A stretch of 64,000 bases of DNA from Anastrepha obliqua (GCF_027943255.1 NC_072894.1:126657601-126721600), one strand, 5' to 3'; counted from the first letter of the stretch, positions 33,915 through 45,714 are shown. Notes: generated from the sequence alone by a model not told the origin. Made by a program: numbers and translations.

Positions 33915-34862
33915 TACAAGGAAGAAAACTAGGAAACCATTTTCAAGGAGAAGATGTCAGTTTAGATCGTGGTCTTAAATTTCAACGAGGTGTTAATGAT
34001 CTATTAAAACAATATGAAGAAGTCTACAAAGATATGACAAATAAAAGCAACAAAAGTTCGTTTCAGAATTTTTTCCAAAAAAAAAAATTCTCATCAAACT
34101 ATGACTACAACCAATTCAGTAAATGCAGAAGAAAAATCCAGTGATTAGCCAGATATTATAATTCCGTAAGAGAAAATTAATGGTCGAAAGTGATAGTGAT
34201 TAAGTTTGCTTAAAAATAGGGATGAGCCGTACGTATTTTTAGATATTATTATCCAAATTTTGTTTTATTTATAATGAAGTACATTTTTTTTTCAATGGAA
34301 TGAATTTTTTGTTTTACCTATTTCTATGTTTTTTATGACATAAATGATTCTTTTATGTCTTATTAACTGTATAAAGCTATGTTTTAAGTTCAATAAATGT
34401 CTTAAAACTCTTATTTATACTCTTTTTCGCTTTACATGGTTTTTCCATATACAAATTTTTTATTCGACTTACACGGTTTTGTCAGGAACGTATCTACCGT
34501 GTAAAGCGAGGTACAGGTGTAGATAAATTATTTTATTAAACTCCATTTCATTAGTATTAAGAAAATAAGTCAAAATGATTGTTTTTGTAACATAATAGAC
34601 ACACTCAATTACCAAACTTCAAATCTTGATTTACGTGATTACGCAAAGAATTTTAATTTATCGGATTTCAATCTCAAGCAATTCCGAAATCGTACTTTTT
34701 CAAAAACTTACATCTTTCATTCAGATTGGTTGGGTAAAAGCTTTTTCTCAAAAAAGCATTTTTTTAACTAGATAATACCACATAGCCTTGAACGTGTTCG
34801 AACAATTACTAAATCTATACATTTCCGCGTGACAAGAGCAACAGAAAAGTAAAATATTGGTA

Positions 34863-36964
34863 CAGTACAATCGTGATAGTCCGACATTTCTTAATCCGAC
34901 ACGTTCGGTAATCCGACAACCTCATAACGTCTATAGATGCAATTGGCATTATTTTATTTTGATCAGTCGTAGCAGAGCAGCAGAAGGGGATTGTGTTTTG
35001 TTTCCCGGTCACAACGTATTTGTCATTAAATTTGAACGACGCCAGTTCTCTCGCGATTTCTGACGGTGTTGATGTGATTTTTTTCTGTCTTTTCGTGTCG
35101 TTATTTTCTGATTTGGTTTTACTTAGTGATGGCATCGACGTCAAACAAACGTAAACATACAACACTTACGCTGAATGATAAATGGGCCAGCGATACGAGC
35201 GTGGTGAAACACCTCTTTACCTAAGTGGGATCTACGGAGTCGGGCGAGCTACTATATATGACGTAGTGAAGCGCAAAAATAAAATTGAAAAGTTCATAAA
35301 ATCTGTCGTAAGTCAATCAGGAAACCGAAAAACTTTAAAGAGTGGTGAATTCCCAGAAGTTGAAGAAGCAACAACAAAGAAATAGGAACACTCCAATATC
35401 AGGTGAAATTTAAAAAAAAAGGCGAAATTTTTTTATGGTAAAATTTTTAAGAAGGATGAAGAGTGACGGCTGGCTGACAATTTTAAATCCCGTTTCGGCT
35501 TTCGATTTCTCCAAGTGAGTGGTGAAAAGCTTTCTGCGGACGAATCATAAATCGAAAATTTTAAAGCCAAACTCAGAGAAAAAATTTTAGAAGTTGGCCT
35601 TACTCTTGACCAGGTCTATAATTCATCTGTATTATAGACCTGGACAGGTTTAAATTGGCGTCAACTGCCGACCAAAACCTTTGTTACACATGGTGAAGTC
35701 GGCGCACCCGGTCGAAAGCTCAAAAAAGAACGCTTAACTTTGATGCCCTGCACAAATGCCTCAGGCAGGCATAAATTGAAACTTTTAGCTGTAGGGAAAT
35801 TCAAAAGGCCGCGTTCTTTTAAAAATTTTAAATAAGAAACCCTCCCTGTTGTTTACAAATCTCAAAGACGAACATGGGTTTCACGTGAAGTTTTTAAAGA
35901 GTGGTACACCGAAAATTTTGTTCCTGCAGTGAAAGAATTTTTAACAAAAAATGATCTTCCCATGAAAGCTCTGCTTTTATTGGCTAATGCACCAGGACAC
36001 CCGATTGAAGATGAAGAAAACATGAAAGTAAAAACTCGAGATGGGTACATCGAGATCATGTTTCTACCAAAAAACACTACTGCCTTGATACAGCCTCTCG
36101 ATCAGAATGTAATAAAAGCCATAAATTCAGCCTATGCTTGGGATCAAGTATCAACTTCCAGCATTGTTAAATCGTGGAAAAACGTTTGGCCAGACAATCC
36201 TTTATTAGAACAGTTACCAGATAATCAGGATGAAACTGACGAACAGTTTTTAGATTCTCTGTCTATGGTTTGTTCCTATCAAAATGTCAAGTTTAGTTCG
36301 AATGAGGGTATACCGCGTGAAGAAAAATGATTGTTAGAGGCAGATCTTAATGCCGATTTCACCGATGACGAGATAATTGAGAATTCACGGCAGCTCAAAA
36401 TGACCCGGAAGATGCAAGCCGCACAAATGACGAGGTTGAGGTGTCTTCGACGCAATTGACTGTCAGCAGTGACAAGGCCACTTTGGCTGCTACGACACTG
36501 CTACGCTGGTCACAAGAACGTGGTGTTGATATGGAAACTGTACTCCAGCTTAAGAAGGTCCAAGAAAAAATGATTGCCGAGTCTTATAAAAAAAAAAAAA
36601 AAAGTATTCTCGATTACATATGTTAAGTAGCTCATTTCGCTTTCGTAATTCATATTTTGTGTTTCAACGTAAGCTGGTTTTTACATATGTATTTACAATA
36701 ATGTATATACTTACGTTCATGTTTTATATTAACTGCATATGTATTAAAAAACTAAAAATTTTGCGTGTAATTATTTTCTTTAAGTTTAGCAGTTACGTTT
36801 TTGTTCCCCCACTAAAAGAGATATTAATAAAAAGATTATTTTTGCATTATGCATTTTGATAATAATTTTCGAATTAACATTGATGGAACCTTCGGTAGTC
36901 CGGAATATTTGATAATCCGACAACGAGTCAGTCCCGTATGTGTCGGACTATCACGATTGGACTG
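34863..36964 (+). mobile_element. Second pogo/Tigger-like element with TIRs
   Basis: The ends match: CAGTACAATCGTGATAGTCC at 34863 and, inverted, CAGTCCAATCGTGATAGTCC ending at 36964, flanked by TA (34861-34862 and 36965-36966). Sub-terminal TAATCCGACAAC-like repeats occur inside both ends. The length is 2102 bp. It does not appear related at the ends to the 30925-34519 element. Confidence 0.92.
35129..36617 (+). pseudogene. Tigger/jerky-like transposase, multiply broken
   Basis: ATG is at 35129 (MASTSNKRKHTTLTLNDKWA). After a shift the DNA-binding domain continues (35182-35385: RYERGETPLYLSGIYGVGRA, TIYDVVKRKNKIEKF). CENP-B-type and DDE parts follow in shifted frames: DQVYNSS...WTGLNWRQLP (about 35606-35670), KALLLLANAPGHPIEDEEN (about 35962-36020), and FLPKNTTALIQPLDQNVI (about 36061-36114). 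In the second block Ala stands where relatives have the catalytic Asp (LLDNAPGHP). The third block keeps Asp. The C-terminal tail to about 36617 is broken by stops and an A-run near 36586-36602. Confidence 0.85.
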
Positions 36965-36966
36965 TA

Positions 36967-37489
36967 TAAGAAAACTTTTTATCTTGGTACAAAATTGGGC
37001 CAATGCGAGTAAAATATTCCATTTTTAGAAAAATAGATAACGGAAAAGAGATAAGTCCTAAGTTCTAAACTAATGCATATAATAAATAATTAATTTTGTT
37101 GCTAACGGGACGGCCTTAATGTCATTAAACTACATTAACTCAGTTTTGCACCATACTGTATGAACAAATGTATATGGTTGTAGATTTGTGTGTTTTTATT
37201 AGAGAATTATTCGACTTCGACTTAGGTTTCTCCCCTAAAGCCAAGCGCGAGCACAAAATTTCAGTTTGGTTTCGATTCGGCTTTGGCCAAAAAAGAACCG
37301 AATTTTAGCAAAATATATCTGTAAATTTTTTCTTGGTAAAAAAATGTATACACTTTTGGTTTTTGTAACATTTGGTCAATGCAGATATCAAAACCCACAT
37401 TTTATTAAACTGCTTTGAATCATCAGATATGGCTAAGTCAGCTATTATTCAATGCAGCAAGTCAACTCTATATCGGTGGTGGTGGTAAT
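36967..37489. other. No gene recognised
   Basis: AT-rich spacer between the pogo-like element and the next LINE. Confidence 0.5.
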
Positions 37490-37529
37490 TAATTAATAAT
37501 AATTATTATTTTTACAGACACTACAGCTT

Positions 37530-38374
37530 TCCCTATTTCTCCTAAACCCAGTCTGTGCTTTTCAAAAATTTTAGAATACCTCTTATTTCTGCAGAATTGA
37601 GATCTTCCAATTCAATAAAAAATTGTCTGTCTAGAATAGTAAATCTCCGTCTGGATAGAGCAGGACAATGGCACAGAAGATGCAAGATTGTCTCTTCCTA
37701 ATCAAGACAACTTCTCAGCCATCTCGTTAAGAGATGTGCGGCATTTCATGGCTACCTTGGAGGTTGTCGCCTGTTTTGAGAGGGATTCTATCGCCGCCTG
37801 GCCGTCAGTAAAAATGTAGATGCTATTTCCAGATATCGCATCACACTGTACCATTGTCGCGGCTTTCATTATTGCCATCAGTTCAGCCTGAAAGACACTA
37901 CAGTAGTCGGTGAGCCGAAAACTGAAGAAGATCCCCAGATTCTCGGAGTATGCACCTCCGCCCACCCTGCCCTCGAGCTTTGAGCCATCTGTGTATACAA
38001 GGATAGACTCGCCCTGCCTTACATCGTCCCGTTCCCACTCTTCCCTTGAGGGTAGGAGGGTCGGGAACGTTGTAATGGCAAGTGTAGGCGGGAGTGCACA
38101 GTCCACCAATCCGGGAATCTCCGAAGGATTTGGCCGTAACCGTAGCTTTTATTTGACCACTTAACTAGAATGTTCAGACTTATTGCCGCACTACGCGTGA
38201 TATATTGTCACGTTTTTTGATGTGCACACCCTTCTCAAGGGCACTCCGTACAGAGAATAGGCTGAGAATAGGCAGAACCACTGCTGTGTACAGCCAGTAT
38301 ATCATTCTGGGTTCCAACCTCATTTCTTTGCAATTAGCCTTCCCCAGGAGTACAACGCTATAATAGATTTGCAT
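37530..38374 (-). pseudogene. LINE RNase H and C-terminal domains
   Basis: RNase H runs from ESILVYTDGSKLEGRVGGGA (about 38020-37961) through VFQAELMAIMKAATMVQC and IYIFTDGQAAIESLSKQA to SLNEMAEKLS, where the frame ends at 37702. The second half of RNase H (the WVPGHxxIxGN block) is missing. The C-terminal region around 37650-37530 contains CHCPALSRRRF in another frame and ends near LKFLKSTDWV. Confidence 0.78.
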
Positions 38375-40300
38375 ACTCTATCTGCGACTGTGAGCACCCT
38401 ATTTACCTTCCTATCCAGTACAAGTTCTAGATATTTCATCTTTTCTGTTACTCTAAGTGCTTTCCCTCCTAAGAATATGTGTTTAAGAGCAGGTGTTTTA
38501 TTTTCCCCACTAAATAGTATCAGATCCATTTTTCCACAAAGTGGAGAGATTACCCTACCTTGGGGTGTGCTCCTGATCGGGAATTTTATCATAGGAGCGA
38601 TCATATCTATTGTATCTTGCAGATCAGCGGGAATGATTCCATTGCCAACGGATGATGTGGCTAAGGATGTGGCTAAGGTTGCTGGGACTCGTTGATAAAA
38701 CTTTCCGGAGTCTACTGGTCTCCGAAACACCTTCTATCTTCTGACAGGAGTCTCTCCAAGACGCTGTTTTTGCTGCCCTTATGGCATACTTGAATCTACG
38801 TTGGCATTCTTTGTATCCATCCCTCGAGTCAGTTCTCCTCGCTTCGTTATACATAGTTCTGCATTCCTTTCTAAGGTCTGCTATATCAGTGGACCACCAT
38901 GGACGTTTCGGTTTCTCTCTTCTTGTTCTCTGAGGATACGTTGGTTTCGCAGCTTATTAAAATGCTGAGGTCGGCTCATCAACCGCTGAGTCGAGCTGTA
39001 GCTCGGAGTCAATTTGGTATGTCGCGCCAGGGCCATTGCTGGCCAAAGTGGTTTCAAACACCCCCCAGTTTGTGCTTGCACTGCTTAGTTGGTAATAAAA
39101 TATTGTACATTAGGAACCTATGATCTAAGAAGGAGTTGTCTTTGGACACTCTCCAGTCTTGTAAAATTTGCGCCCCTCGTTCATTGGCACAAGTGATGTC
39201 TAGAACTTCTCGTAGCTGTTAAAAAAGTAGGGGTATCCCCTGTATTACTAATATAAAGATTGTTGCACATAATGAATTCAAAAATGTACTCTCTACGTGT
39301 GTTTGTGTGCATTAGGACCTGCTCCCAGTGTGAATGGGATACCACATCTCGATGCTTGCTCAACTGCATCTCTTATGAGTAGTGATGGAGGTAGTTGCTC
39401 CGCGTCGTGTGTCATATATGAGGAGGCAAGCCATATCGACCTTCCGCAGGACTCCACCGATATGATGACGTTATCCGCATCGCTACATTGTATTAGTAAA
39501 TATACATTTCCTTACTATATTAGTTTCTTTACACGAAGGTAAACAAACCCCTTTGTCAGTGACATAGACCAATTTGTATTATATTATTTATTGTTCAAAC
39601 CGCAAACCCGATCTTTTACGACCCATGGTTCTTGGATAAGAACTATATCCTCTTATCCTTCTGCGCGACGGCGGATAAGTTCGGCTGAGGCCGCCTTACT
39701 GAGGTGAAGATTGATTTGAACAACCCTCACCATCACTTGTATGCGTTATTGAAGGGCATCCAACCACGGTTTGGTCGTCCATATTAGAGAGATCAGAGTA
39801 CTCCCCCATTTCCTTTAAGGTATCCCTTTCAAAAAATTCCCCAACCATGCCGGAGTTGGATGTCACCTCATCGTTGTCTATGACAACCTTGTTCGCCTCT
39901 GCAGATGTAGTCGATTTTCTGCGGAGGTGTTCTTGCTAGCTACATCCTTCACGGCTAATATTCCTTGCCATCCACTTCGCCTGTCTTTGCTAGCTTCCAG
40001 TCGCTGATATGCAGCTCAGGGTTGCCTAGTTTTATCAATTCCAGTACTTCCTCTGGATCAGTATAGAAGTCTGGTATCCAGGCTCTCGATCTTGGCCGGT
40101 TGGGGATGTCTTCTCGGGGACCACATCAAGGCACATGCGATTAATCGCCAGGGTGTAAAGTTCAACGGATCGCTGACGCGCGATTGAAACCATTCCGCAT
40201 CCGAGCAACTGGGTGGAGGTCCTCGATTCTCTTTCAGGATGTCCCTGTTTACCTTCCAAAGACTCCTGTTTATAAGGTCCCAGTTTTCTTGACAAGACAC
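38320..40300 (-). pseudogene. LINE endonuclease, linker and truncated reverse transcriptase
   Basis: The ORF1-like end (40300-40058) contains WKVNRDILKENRGPP. The endonuclease is at ADNVIISVESCGRSIWLASS (about 39480-39420) and REYIFEFIMCNNLYISNTGD (about 39291-39232). The linker has AMALARHTKLTPSYSSTQRL (about 39040) and RDGYKECQRRFKYAIRAAKT (about 38830-38770). In the reverse transcriptase, the template-binding STPQGRVISPL runs straight into CGKMDLILFSGENKTP, so the segment that should hold the catalytic YxDD is deleted. The thumb follows (LKHIFLGGKALRVTEKMKYL). Many shifts and stops are present. Confidence 0.75.
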
Positions 40301-40330
40301 TATTATATGCTATCGAGGAGAAATAAATGT

Positions 40331-41551
40331 TGTATAAACTTATTCACCTTTTCTTCTCTTTTCTTAATAAAAGCACTTTAATTTTAAAAACGCATCGCAT
40401 GCTTTTTACTTTAAAATATTTGGTTCGGTTTCGTTGCAGATTAGGCAGGAATTGTTCGGAACTCAATGGGAACTCAGACGAGCCGATACTCACTGCTTAC
40501 TGAAAACTTTGTGATATTAGTTTTTCTAGATCAAATGACCACATCAGACATTTGACATTCTTTGATTTGATACCAAAGTAAAACTTTCAAAATGTAAAAC
40601 ATTTTTTTGTGCAAACTTTTAGTTTTGTAAAAAAAATGTTTAGTTGAAATATTTTTTGCCATGTTGTACTAAGCAAAAACTTATGTCCAATAATTAGACT
40701 AAAATGGCCTGACCTTTACATCTTCAAATTAATATTCAAACAAAATATTATTTTTGTTATTTTCTCTTCACGTAGAAGAAATTTTCAAATCTATTCTATT
40801 TGAATTCTGGGCCATTCATATGAGTGTAAAATACTGAAAATAAAGTTTCAAAGTTTTCAATTTACTATGCCTCCCTAAGTAAAAGGACTGAAATATTTTC
40901 GTCTATGATATTATCTACTGTTAGTTGATTGGTCATTTCTGCATACTGTTTTAAAACTGAAACACAACTGAAAAGGGTTTGCTTACAAAGATTATATATG
41001 TCATTTAAAAAAAAAACAAAAAAAAAAATTTGCTATGAAATAAATATACATACAAATTAAAGTAAAAATTGTAATGTTTTCAAAGTTAGCTAACTATTTG
41101 GTAATAAAGAAAGTTGTTATAATTCTCCCAAAGGACAAGAAGCGTGTGCGAAATGCGGGCGTGCACATATAAGCGTGAGTAGATTTACTTTCAAATAGTT
41201 ATGTATGTACATTTGTATATGTAGGTAAGAATGGTGGAGGTGATGTGTAAGTGGAATACAAACACAATTGAATAATGTCGCCGGCATACAATTTGGACAT
41301 TAGTGGCCTGATTTGATGGGAAATCTGCAGGAAATACATTGTAGCACGTACTTATGTTAAAACTGAAATGGTGATATGGTTGCATATGAGTATATACGAT
41401 GAATGCATGCAGGATATTTCAAACAAAAGGTATCGAATTCGAATAATAAATGCAGCGTATGCGGCTATTAGAAATACAATTAGCAATACAAAAAGCGTCA
41501 TAGATTTGCATTCAATCGAACATTCACATATGTATGTATATGAATATACAT
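40331..41551. other. No gene recognised
   Basis: AT-rich. Two A-runs lie near 41008-41028. No motif-bearing frames are seen. Confidence 0.5.
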
Positions 41552-42288
41552 TAGGCCGGGTCAATTTGTGGGGAGGCGAAAAATCGCCCATTGCTCTGTG
41601 AAAATCATATTCTAGGGCTCAAAATAAGAAACTTTGCCGAAGGAACCATACCTCTAAAACGAATTCTGATGTCCCCCAATTTGGGTCGAACTTTTAGTGT
41701 CTTTTGTGGGGAGGCAAAAAAATCGCCCATTGCTCTGTGAAAATCATATTCTAAGGATCAAAATAAGAAACTTTGGCGAAGGAACCATACCTCTAAAACG
41801 AATTCTGATGTCCCCCAATTTGGGACGAACTTTTAGTGTTTTTTGTGGGTGGCAAAAAAATCGCCCATTGCTCTGTGAAAATCGTATTCTAGGGATCAAA
41901 ATAAGAAACTTTGGCGAAGGAACCATACCTTTAAAACGAATTCTGATGTTCCCCAATTTGGGTCGAACTTTTTAGTTTCTTTTCTCTCATGTAAAGGCCA
42001 AAAATGGTGATATTTTGAAATGATTGTATGGGGAACCCCCAGGGGAGTTCCAAGGGGTGTGCCACTGGCATGGGTGGATCGGCCGTCCAAAGTTAGCGGG
42101 GGCGGTCATACATTTGGATTCGATTGGAGCACTCTAAATGGGTCAAAGTGGGATTTTTCGTTCGACCCAAATTGGGGGACATCAGAATTCGTTTTAGAGT
42201 TATGGTTCCTTTGGCAAAGTTTCTTATTTTGATCCCTAGAATACGATTTTCACAGAGCAATAAGCGATTTTTAAATCGACCCGCCCTA
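41552..42288. mobile_element. hAT-like foldback MITE, expanded copy
   Basis: Same family as 21506-21801, with ends TAGGCCGGGTCAATTT and, inverted, TAGGGCGGGTCGATTT. The left arm module is present three times in tandem (starting about 41566, 41706 and 41844; spacing 138-140 bp), followed by a GC-richer spacer (about 42023-42110) and one inverted arm (about 42160-42288). No clear 8-bp duplication remains. The long apparent frame here reflects the tandem repeat and is not a gene. Confidence 0.87.
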
Positions 42289-42654
42289 TTATATTATACA
42301 TACATACCCTGTATATTATACATACATACATACTTACATACATTACAGTACCCCAAAGAATAAGGAAGAATTGCTACTTCGTGAAATCAGATACTTTCCC
42401 CTTTTGACTCTCAAAAAGTCGAACCTGAATTTAAATAAACCACACAATATTATATGGCTTTATTTATTTTGTCGGTTTATATTTCGGCCTCAGTCTGAAG
42501 TCAACTTCAGAACTACAAGAAAACTAAAGTAATCCCTAAATGTTACTTTGATGGTTAAAGGCTAACCCATAAATTCAAAAACTTGTATTAAATTAATATT
42601 TAACATTGAGAAAATAGTATCCTTTAAACTTATGGTCATGCTAGTCTATTATTG
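42289..42654. other. Short repeat-bearing spacer
   Basis: TACATACA-type microsatellite at about 42296-42345, then unremarkable sequence. Confidence 0.5.
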
Positions 42655-43725
42655 CGAAAAACTCAGTCAATCTCGGTGAGAACTGACTACATCGTCCCAA
42701 CGGTAACTTTCAATAGGATTTTTGCCACTCTCTTTCCAACTAAGGAAGAATGGAATAAGGGATTCTCTCTAAACAACCTCAACACTACAGTCTATACGGA
42801 TGGAAGTAAAATGGGCTGCGGTGTTGGAGCTGGTATATATTCTCAGACTTAAAATTGAGAAATCTGTGCGTCTCCCTAATACCAGCAGTGTCTTCCAGGC
42901 GGAAGTACTAACAATTGGGGAAGCCTGTAGGCTACTAATCGCAGATTTCTCTTTTAAGGGTAATATCGCTATTCTCTCGGATAGCCAAGCTGCAATCCAG
43001 GCACTGGGTTCGGCCACAACAACCTCCAAAGTGGTGGAACAAAGTAGGAATAGCCTCATCATCTTGAGTGAAAACCATAAAGTTTCCTTAATCTGGGTCC
43101 CGGGACATCGGAACATTGAAAGTAACGAAAAAGCAGATGAACTGGCAAGAGGGGGATCTGCCATGAATAACGCTCTTGCAGAATCGGTACTCACACCATT
43201 AGGTGCAGTCAAGAGTACAATTTCCCAAAAATACCTCCGAATCGCGGACTGTAGGTGGAAAGTCCAGACGAAATGCAAAATTAGTAGAACGTTATGGCCC
43301 ACCTACAACCTCAAGCAATCGTCGGCATTAATAAGAATGAAACGACGGGACGCCTGGAGACTAACGGCAGTCATAACTGGCTTTTGGTCTATCGGAGAAC
43401 AAGCAGCCAAAATGGGTATCCCTCACAATACATACTGTCACAGTTGCAAACAACCGGAAAAAAAGGAGACAATCTTCCATTTCCTCTGTGAATGCCCTGC
43501 CCTATGGAAGGACAGAATGTTAACCCTGGGCCAACCGCTGTTCGAGAATCTCGAACAACTATCTGGAAATCTGGAACCTAATAAGGTTCCTTAACCGCAC
43601 AGACTGGGTATATGTAGTTATGCTGTAAATAACCGTTAAGCATGTTGGTAACGAGGATGTGGCAACAAAATGGCGCGGAAGCGCTAGTTGGATTCTGGAA
43701 GAATCATCACTTTAACCAACCAACC
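42655..43725 (+). pseudogene. LINE 3' half: RNase H and C-terminal knuckle (LOA/I type)
   Basis: The first frame (42652-42852) includes TTVYTDGSKMGCGVGAGIYS. After one shift near 42850, the frame to 43594 is open for about 245 codons: VFQAEVLTIGEACRLLIADF, NIAILSDSQAAIQALGSATT, VSLIWVPGHRNIESNEKADE and LARGGSAMNN (RNase H). A C-terminal region follows with YCHSCKQPEKKETIFHFLCE and CPALWKDRM. The 3' UTR ends in (AACC)n at about 43714-43732. The single shift suggests a fairly recent 5'-truncated insertion. Confidence 0.87.
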
Positions 43726-43829
43726 AACCAAATCCTTTAAGCTTAAATTTGAAATTTCGCTTTTTCCAATAAATATAAATATTTCTACTACTCCAATAAG
43801 TTCCTCCACGCTTATTTGCTCCTCCTCAA

Positions 43830-44535
43830 CCGAAAACAAATACTCGTACAATATATATCAACAAAACTACAAACCGTAAGCGACACTGCAGCACGAACCG
43901 GACTAAGAATCAGCGAAACAAAAACAAAGGCAAAGGGCATCAATACCTACGAATCACAAGCTCTCCAGATTGCAGGGACTCAGTTAGAGGAAGTTGACGA
44001 ATTTTGTTACCCCGAGAGCATTATTTCAAGGACTGGCGGGACAGCAGCGGATATACGCACCCAAATATCTAATGGACGCGCTGCGTTTGGTATGTTAGAC
44101 AAGGTATGGAGAGCGATTCACATTTTTCAGACGTACGGAGCTATGGATATTCGACGCTAAGGCGAAGTCAGTAGTCTTATATGGGTGGAATGCGCTACAC
44201 AAACGTTGCAACCTTCCCTTAACCGTTGTCTTCGTATGCGAATATTCTGCCCAAACGTTATAAGCACTGTTGACCTTTGGGATGCGACGAAGCAAGCACC
44301 TATTCACACAGAAATCTAGTGTCTGAAGTGTAAATACATCGGGCAGACGTTGCGAAATCCAAAGATGACATCACAAGAGCAGCGCTAGGCTTCAACCCTT
44401 TAAGAAGTCAGACTCAGAAGTCAAAGACTCCCGCGTCCAGGTTGGAGGAAAGTTGAAGCAGAAGCGAAAAAAGCAGGCCGTTCCTGGAGCCAAATTAAAT
44501 TCTTGGCGTTAAATAAACCAAATTACAAAAATGAA
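43830..44535 (+). pseudogene. LINE reverse-transcriptase C-terminal fragment (RTE/CR1-like)
   Basis: Frame 43816-44160 contains SDTAARTGLRISETKTKAKG and LEEVDEFCYPESIISRTGG, then AAFGMLDKVWRAI. Later, in other frames, come LNRCLRMRIFCPNVIS-type and GWRKVEAEAKKAGRSWSQI segments. This parallels the thumb and C-terminal end of LINEs whose tails read VEEFxYLGSxIS...WRRTVEAE. No RNase H is seen. The 3' end near 44540 touches a SINE fragment. Confidence 0.68.
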
Positions 44536-44540
44536 AATAA

Positions 44541-44661
44541 ATAATTGGCGCGGGCACTTCTGTTAGGTTTTGGACACCGCTATTAAAACAAAACTTTTTC
44601 TATCATTTGGTGTTCATGCACGGTGATTAGAACCTACGCACTCCCACTCGGCTACGGCGGC
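44541..44661 (-). mobile_element. tRNA-like SINE, internally deleted copy
   Basis: Has the terminal ATAATTGGCGCG...CTTCTGTTAGG at the low-coordinate end and CTCGGCTACGGCGGC at the high end. About 200 bp of body are missing. Confidence 0.75.
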
Positions 44662-45714
44662 TAAATTTATATTTATATTATAATTTGGTATTTAGGCCCT
44701 ATGTTGCACCCGCGGACCACGAGAAAATATATATATAACCGAAAACTGAGGTTAATTTTATGGAAATGATTAAGGACTTCTCAATCGCAATTGAAATGAA
44801 GTCATACATATTTTTCTCTGATAAATGACAAGGCGATTAATAAAATTACGAAAAAAATGGCACCCATATTTACTTAGCAAATACTCTACTCTTTGTACTC
44901 TACTGTCTTGGTCCATATTATTCTCGGGGAGTCTTGGAGGTTTAAAAGACTACGCTATGCATCAAGTGATAAAACATTTTATTATACGTTTAATAATATT
45001 CTAATTCGAATCATATCTTCTTTTTTAACATTCTTGATTTGTATTTTCAGATCTTCGTGTAAGCCTGAGCTCAGTGCCTTTCTTAGCCTTATCAGTGCGT
45101 CGAATAACTCAGCCACAAAAATAGCTGATACCTCAATTAAGGAGTACAGAAAATAGAGGAGGATTTCAAGAATATATTCGAATCCGCGAGCACGATAAGC
45201 AAAATGTACGGCATTACCAAGACTGGCGTGACGTAAGTCAACTCAATGTTTCAATGAATTTATTTCACACTTATTCAGCGGAAGAATAACTACCGAATTT
45301 CTTTATATAGTATGAATCTTAATTTTTTATCATTCATTTGCGGATCGCTTTCCAAATAATCGGAATATTTTTAATATTTTGATTTGCTATTTTCGAACCA
45401 TACACCAACATATAGCACCGTATAAGCGTTCTTTTTCTAATATTGCGTCCTTTGAAATGGTGCTTAAGTTCGAGAATGACTGAAGATCGATTGAACGGAC
45501 TAACCGCGCATATTATACATCGATATATCAATCTTAACATCCAAAATGTTGTGGAAGAGTTTTTTGCGGTGCCCCAAAGAGTTAATCTGTCGACCGCCCA
45601 CTAAATACATTTGAAGTTCTCACAGTTCTAAATACATTGAATTTTTAAAGAGACTTGTTTTAGTTTTATTTTTTTACAGTTTAAATTTAATTCCTAAGAA
45701 CAAATAATTTCTCT
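44662..45714. other. No confident gene
   Basis: The minus frame 45540-45334 (NRSSVILELKHHFKGRNIRK) vaguely recalls the N-terminal helix-turn-helix of some Tc1/mariner-like transposases. It is too short and diverged to call. The rest is AT-rich. Confidence 0.35.

Larger units (their letters stand above)
31178..34144 (+). pseudogene. Pogo/Tigger-like transposase (CENP-B-type), interrupted
   Basis: ATG is at 31178. The N-terminal helix-turn-helix (MKRKIISLETKIEILDRL, VDIAKFYSMNEATIR) ends at TAG 31295-31297. After a shift, the CENP-B-type second DNA-binding region follows (31342-31803: ALMIWVEDQ, AFNASRGWFQRSK). The DDE core has NADESGLFWKK (first Asp, about 31708-31740), then LLILENAPGHPQN (32037-32075), where relatives have Asp and this copy has Glu. 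The third block is LLDxGIIS (about 32136-32165), with TAA in place of Gln at two points and another stop near 32205. The 3' portion is split by the DD41D insertion at 32609-33914. It resumes as FQRGVNDLLKQYEEVYKDM and ends with SFQNFFQKK near 34085. It is not functional. Confidence 0.82.
30925..34519 (+). mobile_element. Pogo/Tigger-like element with a nested DD41D transposon
   Basis: The ends are CACCTCGCTTTAGCGG at 30925 and, inverted, CACCTGTACCTCGCTTTAC at 34519. TA lies directly outside both (30923-30924 and 34520-34521). Subtracting the nested 1.3-kb insertion leaves about 2.29 kb, a reasonable length for Tigger. The left end seems to have lost about 6 bp relative to the right. The transposase runs on the plus strand in several broken frames. 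Confidence 0.82.
37490..40330 (-). mobile_element. LOA/I-type LINE relic, minus strand
   Basis: Read from 40330 downward: an ORF1-like C-terminal piece (40300-40060), endonuclease (39480-39180), endonuclease-to-RT linker (39080-38880 and 38850-38624), part of the reverse transcriptase (38730-38320), RNase H (38109-37702), a C-terminal knuckle region (37700-37530), and an (ATT)n-like tail at about 37490-37516. The order and RNase H match the element at 11346-15530, but the two are diverged and in opposite orientation. Confidence 0.8.

Noticed and set aside
41697..41975. A 92-codon frame with an internal repeat (IKIRNFGEGTIPLKRI)
   Set aside because: It is simply the translation of the tandemly repeated MITE arm. 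The same peptide appears wherever the arm lies, on either strand, with no start or codon evidence.
42769..43302. A 177-codon minus-strand frame
   Set aside because: Antisense shadow of the LINE RNase H on the plus strand, which has all the RNase H motifs.
45334..45540. Possible transposase helix-turn-helix (NRSSVILELKHHFKGRNIRK)
   Set aside because: Only about 65 codons, no second domain or catalytic motif, and the similarity is too vague to claim.
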